Made by a program: the position numbers and the translations under genes. The notes below the pieces were generated by a model that was not told the DNA's origin, ran no database searches, and worked only from the letters and a program-made list of their open reading frames with translations. Below are positions 32,602 to 34,696 of a stretch of DNA of 34,696 nucleotides, in pieces. Source of the DNA: JBEPVZ01 sp041690695 (GTDB lineage: Bacteria; Patescibacteriota; Microgenomatia; Daviesbacterales; UBA10151); assembly GCA_041690695.1 (NCBI GenBank), contig JBEPVZ010000011.1, positions 1-34,696 of the forward strand, written 5' to 3'. Position 1 is the stretch's first letter. The number at the start of each line of letters is the position of its first letter.

Positions 32602-33815
32602 AGATCAAACAATTATTATGTTTAGCAATCTTACTTAGAATTTTAGTCATGCCTTTTTATTTTCATCCCGATATAAAAACAACCTTTTATCAAGTCTCAT
32701 TTTTAGAACGCGGAGCTACAAATATTTATTCGTATATTTTTGATAACCGTCCTAGTTTGACAATTAAAGATGATTTTACATATTTCCCCTTAACTTATTT
32801 TAGCTTAGGAGCTTATGAAGCTTTGGTTTCACCGCTACTTGGTCCAAACTTTCAAAGTTGGCTATCCGGAGCGTCTGCCAGTACGGTTACCTTGCCGGAT
32901 TTATTTAGATATTTATTTGTTTTAAAATTACCACTTTTAATATTTGACTTAGCTACAGCATTCTTACTTTTAAAAGCCTTCAAAGATCCAGAAAAAGGCC
33001 GACAAGCTTTTATCTTTTGGTTATTTAATCCATTTAGTATTGTCTTAATTTATGCTTTTAGTAATATCGATATATTTGTGGCCTTTTTAACTTTTGTAAG
33101 TTGGTTATATGCCAGTCGTAATCAATTTGTTCGAGCTAGCCTATTTTTAGGACTAGCAGCTGGATTTAAGCTCTACCCATTAATGTTTTTGCCTATTTTA
33201 ATGATATATGGGAGGAGTACTCTTGAGAGAGTTAAAATAATAACAATTTCACTCGTAGCGGTTGCTATTCCTTTGATTCCGTATATTGGGTCAACGGATT
33301 TTCGAGGAATGGCTTTGGTGTCAGGCCTAACAACCCGACTTCTTTTTCCAGGTTTAAATATCGGTTTTGGAGAGACAATAATGTTATCAATGGTTGCTTT
33401 ATCGGGGTTATTTTTTTACTTATTAATGACTCAACATGATGAAGATCGACCGCCACTTTATATTTATTATTTAGGGATACTACTGTTTGTTTTTTCTTTT
33501 ATTCACTTCCATGTTTCGTGGTTATTATGGATGTTCCCATTTCTAACATTGCTTGTTGTCAATAACCCTAAGTTTAAACTTCCAGTAATGGTTCTGTTAC
33601 TCGTTGCGATGCTAATTCCAGTTCTTTATGATGATAAATTTATGTCGGTTTCACTCCTATCAGGAATTAGCCCTCTTTACTCACTGATTCCAACTCCTTT
33701 TGCAATTTTACAAAAGTTTTTTGATCCATTTTTGATTGAGAGTGGATTGCATAGTGCGCTGGCTGGAGCTAGCTTAGTTTTAGTTTTTCAAATGATAAGG
33801 TTGGCTAAAAAATGA
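32598..33815 (+). CDS. GT-C membrane glycosyltransferase (GT87/PIG-M-like)
   Basis: The 405-residue protein has about ten helices. The first loop shows FHPDIK with the acidic residue typical of DUF2029/GT87 mannosyltransferases, followed by YFPLTYFSLGAYE; FWLFNPFSIVLIYAFSNIDIFV and GFKLYPLMFLP at later helix ends are hallmarks of that group. A good Shine-Dalgarno (GAGGTG, 32584-32589, 8 bases away) precedes the ATG, and it overlaps the neighbours on both sides by 4 bases. It probably uses polyprenyl-phosphate-mannose or a similar donor. Confidence 0.82.
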   Translation: MKIKQLLCLAILLRILVMPFYFHPDIKTTFYQVSFLERGATNIYSYIFDNRPSLTIKDDFTYFPLTYFSLGAYEALVSPLLGPNFQSWLSGASASTVTLPDLFRYLFVLKLPLLIFDLATAFLLLKAFKDPEKGRQAFIFWLFNPFSIVLIYAFSNIDIFVAFLTFVSWLYASRNQFVRASLFLGLAAGFKLYPLMFLPILMIYGRSTLERVKIITISLVAVAIPLIPYIGSTDFRGMALVSGLTTRLLFPGLNIGFGETIMLSMVALSGLFFYLLMTQHDEDRPPLYIYYLGILLFVFSFIHFHVSWLLWMFPFLTLLVVNNPKFKLPVMVLLLVAMLIPVLYDDKFMSVSLLSGISPLYSLIPTPFAILQKFFDPFLIESGLHSALAGASLVLVFQMIRLAKK

Positions 33816-34471
33816 GACTTCCAATATTTACAACCATAATTATTCTTTTATTAATTTTGATCTTACCGCTACTTCTTCTCCAGGGGATAAGACAACTTCC
33901 AAATGGTTTTCAACCGCCAAATAATTTTATTTATTACATATATCAAAAGCAAAATGTCTTTCAAAAATTTACCCCATCTCAAAATAACTTATCAGCGATT
34001 GGCTTAAGTATCAAAAATCTTAATCTTTCCTATAAGGATAATGTTAATTTAAATTTATATGATGACCAGGGAGCACTTATTCAACAGATTTCAAAATCGG
34101 CGGCTTATATTTCTGATGGAGACTTTGTTCGTTTTGATATAAGTCCAATCGCAGATTCCATGAATAAACACTATAGTTTTGAAGTTTCTGCTCCAGCAGC
34201 TGAATCAGCCAATGCTTTAGGTGTGTTTTACGTTGTCGAACCGGCTGGCACAACTCCGGGACAACTTTCTTATCTTGAGTTTTATAAACCGAGTAGCCGT
34301 TTTGCGATTATTAGATTGGTTTATAGCCAGTGGTGGGCTAAGATTATGGCTGACCCAATATTTTTTGTTTTCTATTTGCTATTAATTGGAGGGTTATTAA
34401 TTGGAACCTTACGGCCTAGTGTACTGACCAAATTTCAACTTGGTCGTTCCCGAAAACCTGATGCAAACTAG
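33812..34471 (+). CDS. Membrane-anchored protein with exported beta-rich domain
   Basis: The 219-residue protein has an N-terminal helix (about 8-25), an exported beta-rich domain (about 30-175) with SAIGLSIKNLNLSYKDNVNL and DGDFVRFDISPIADSMNK, and a second helix (about 185-203). The domain looks like a jelly-roll of the carbohydrate-binding type, but this is only inference. It is the last gene of the long overlapping run (4-base overlap before it) and its 3' end overlaps the convergent right-edge gene by 56 bases. It may hold or present a glycan chain or help one of the GT-C enzymes. Confidence 0.7.
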   Translation: MRLPIFTTIIILLLILILPLLLLQGIRQLPNGFQPPNNFIYYIYQKQNVFQKFTPSQNNLSAIGLSIKNLNLSYKDNVNLNLYDDQGALIQQISKSAAYISDGDFVRFDISPIADSMNKHYSFEVSAPAAESANALGVFYVVEPAGTTPGQLSYLEFYKPSSRFAIIRLVYSQWWAKIMADPIFFVFYLLLIGGLLIGTLRPSVLTKFQLGRSRKPDAN

Positions 34472-34696
34472 TTAGTTTTAAATTTACCTTTGGGCGAACT
34501 TGTGTTGGAAAATATAGATAATCTATTTTTTGTTTTTCTATAAAAGAATTAAATAATGCGGGATCGGTTAGACTAAAAATTTGTTTTTGGAAATTTAATC
34601 TCGAATCCAAATCGTATCCTAAAATAGTAACTTGTTCATCATCAGCTAAAAAAGTAACTCGTTCGGAGATTGCCGAGATATAGGCGGTATCGTACC
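34416..34696 (-). CDS. Partial C-terminus of a GT-C-like membrane protein
   Basis: The open frame enters from the right edge and ends with TAG at 34418-34416, giving about 92 visible residues. The residues match the C-terminal tail of the 1149-residue protein: a YDTAYISAIS segment against YETTAYVSAIS, then a helical stretch, and IDYLYFP against IKYIYLPK. It is thus a second copy of that family, in the opposite orientation. The frame stays open to the window edge, so a TTG inside it is not the start. It overlaps the convergent gene by 56 bases at the 3' ends. Confidence 0.7.
   Translation of the reverse strand, partial: YDTAYISAISERVTFLADDEQVTILGYDLDSRLNFQKQIFSLTDPALFNSFIEKQKIDYLYFPTQVRPKVNLKLTSLHQVFGNDQVEIWSVH

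Noticed and set aside
34416..34610. Short complete gene starting at TTG 34610
   Set aside because: The same frame stays open to the window edge and the residues upstream of the TTG match the tail of the 1149-residue protein, so it is a truncated larger gene.
1..34696. CRISPR arrays, tRNA genes, rRNA genes, transposases, riboswitches
   Set aside because: Gaps between genes are about 60 bases or less and show no direct repeats, cloverleaf boxes or insertion-sequence ends; all longer sequence is accounted for by coding frames.

Overview
The window is A+T-rich, very compact bacterial DNA with almost no intergenic space (no gap over about 60 bases). No rRNA, tRNA, CRISPR array, insertion sequence or phage gene was recognised. 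Small gene sizes, a shortened TsaB, an FtsEX/M23 cluster with a CPR-looking partner, M41-like and CAP-domain proteins, and many large membrane glycosyltransferases all fit a Candidate Phyla Radiation (Patescibacteria) genome, probably monoderm. That assignment is inference from gene content; there is no marker here that fixes the phylum. UGA is used as a stop (rmlA, for example) and an RF2 gene is present, which argues against the recoded Gracilibacteria/Absconditabacteria lineages.

Layout: (1) 1-5281, minus strand: prfB, an unknown gene, then a division cluster (membrane-anchored small protein, ftsE, ftsX, coiled-coil M23 peptidase) running into a partial secreted protein cut by the left edge. 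(2) 5348-7282, plus: a small unknown protein and a GT-C membrane glycosyltransferase. (3) 7279-10841, minus: a MacA/MacB-like export operon (adaptor, ATPase, permease) and a stand-alone M41-like zinc peptidase. (4) 10884-17114, plus: short tsaB, a CAP-domain membrane protein, a small three-helix protein, then nucleotide-sugar genes (rmlA, rmlB, a bifunctional plant-like epimerase/reductase, gmd) and a GT2-GtrA fusion. (5) 17119-18264, minus: a PIG-V-like GT-C enzyme. (6) 18287-34471, plus: a tightly overlapping run of two GT2 enzymes, several GT-C enzymes, two tandem PTPS_related membrane proteins, a Wzx-type flippase, a 1149-residue fusion of an exported domain to a polytopic membrane domain, and a small membrane protein with an exported beta-rich domain. 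(7) 34416 to the right edge, minus: the C-terminus of another member of the 1149-residue family.

Regions 4-7 look like one surface-glycan programme. dTDP-rhamnose and GDP-4-keto-6-deoxymannose are made in the cytoplasm. DPM1-like GT2 enzymes would load sugars onto a polyprenyl phosphate, GtrA or the Wzx-type protein would flip them, and GT-C enzymes would transfer them outside.

The main points for a second look are: a LytM catalytic domain whose two halves are in circularly permuted order; an RmlC-less rhamnose pathway using an NRS/ER-type enzyme; a recurring promoter layout with the -10 box 6-9 bases before the start codon, suggesting leaderless mRNAs, including one palindromic -10 shared symmetrically by two divergent genes; a stand-alone M41 peptidase; and the fused exported-domain/membrane glycan proteins.
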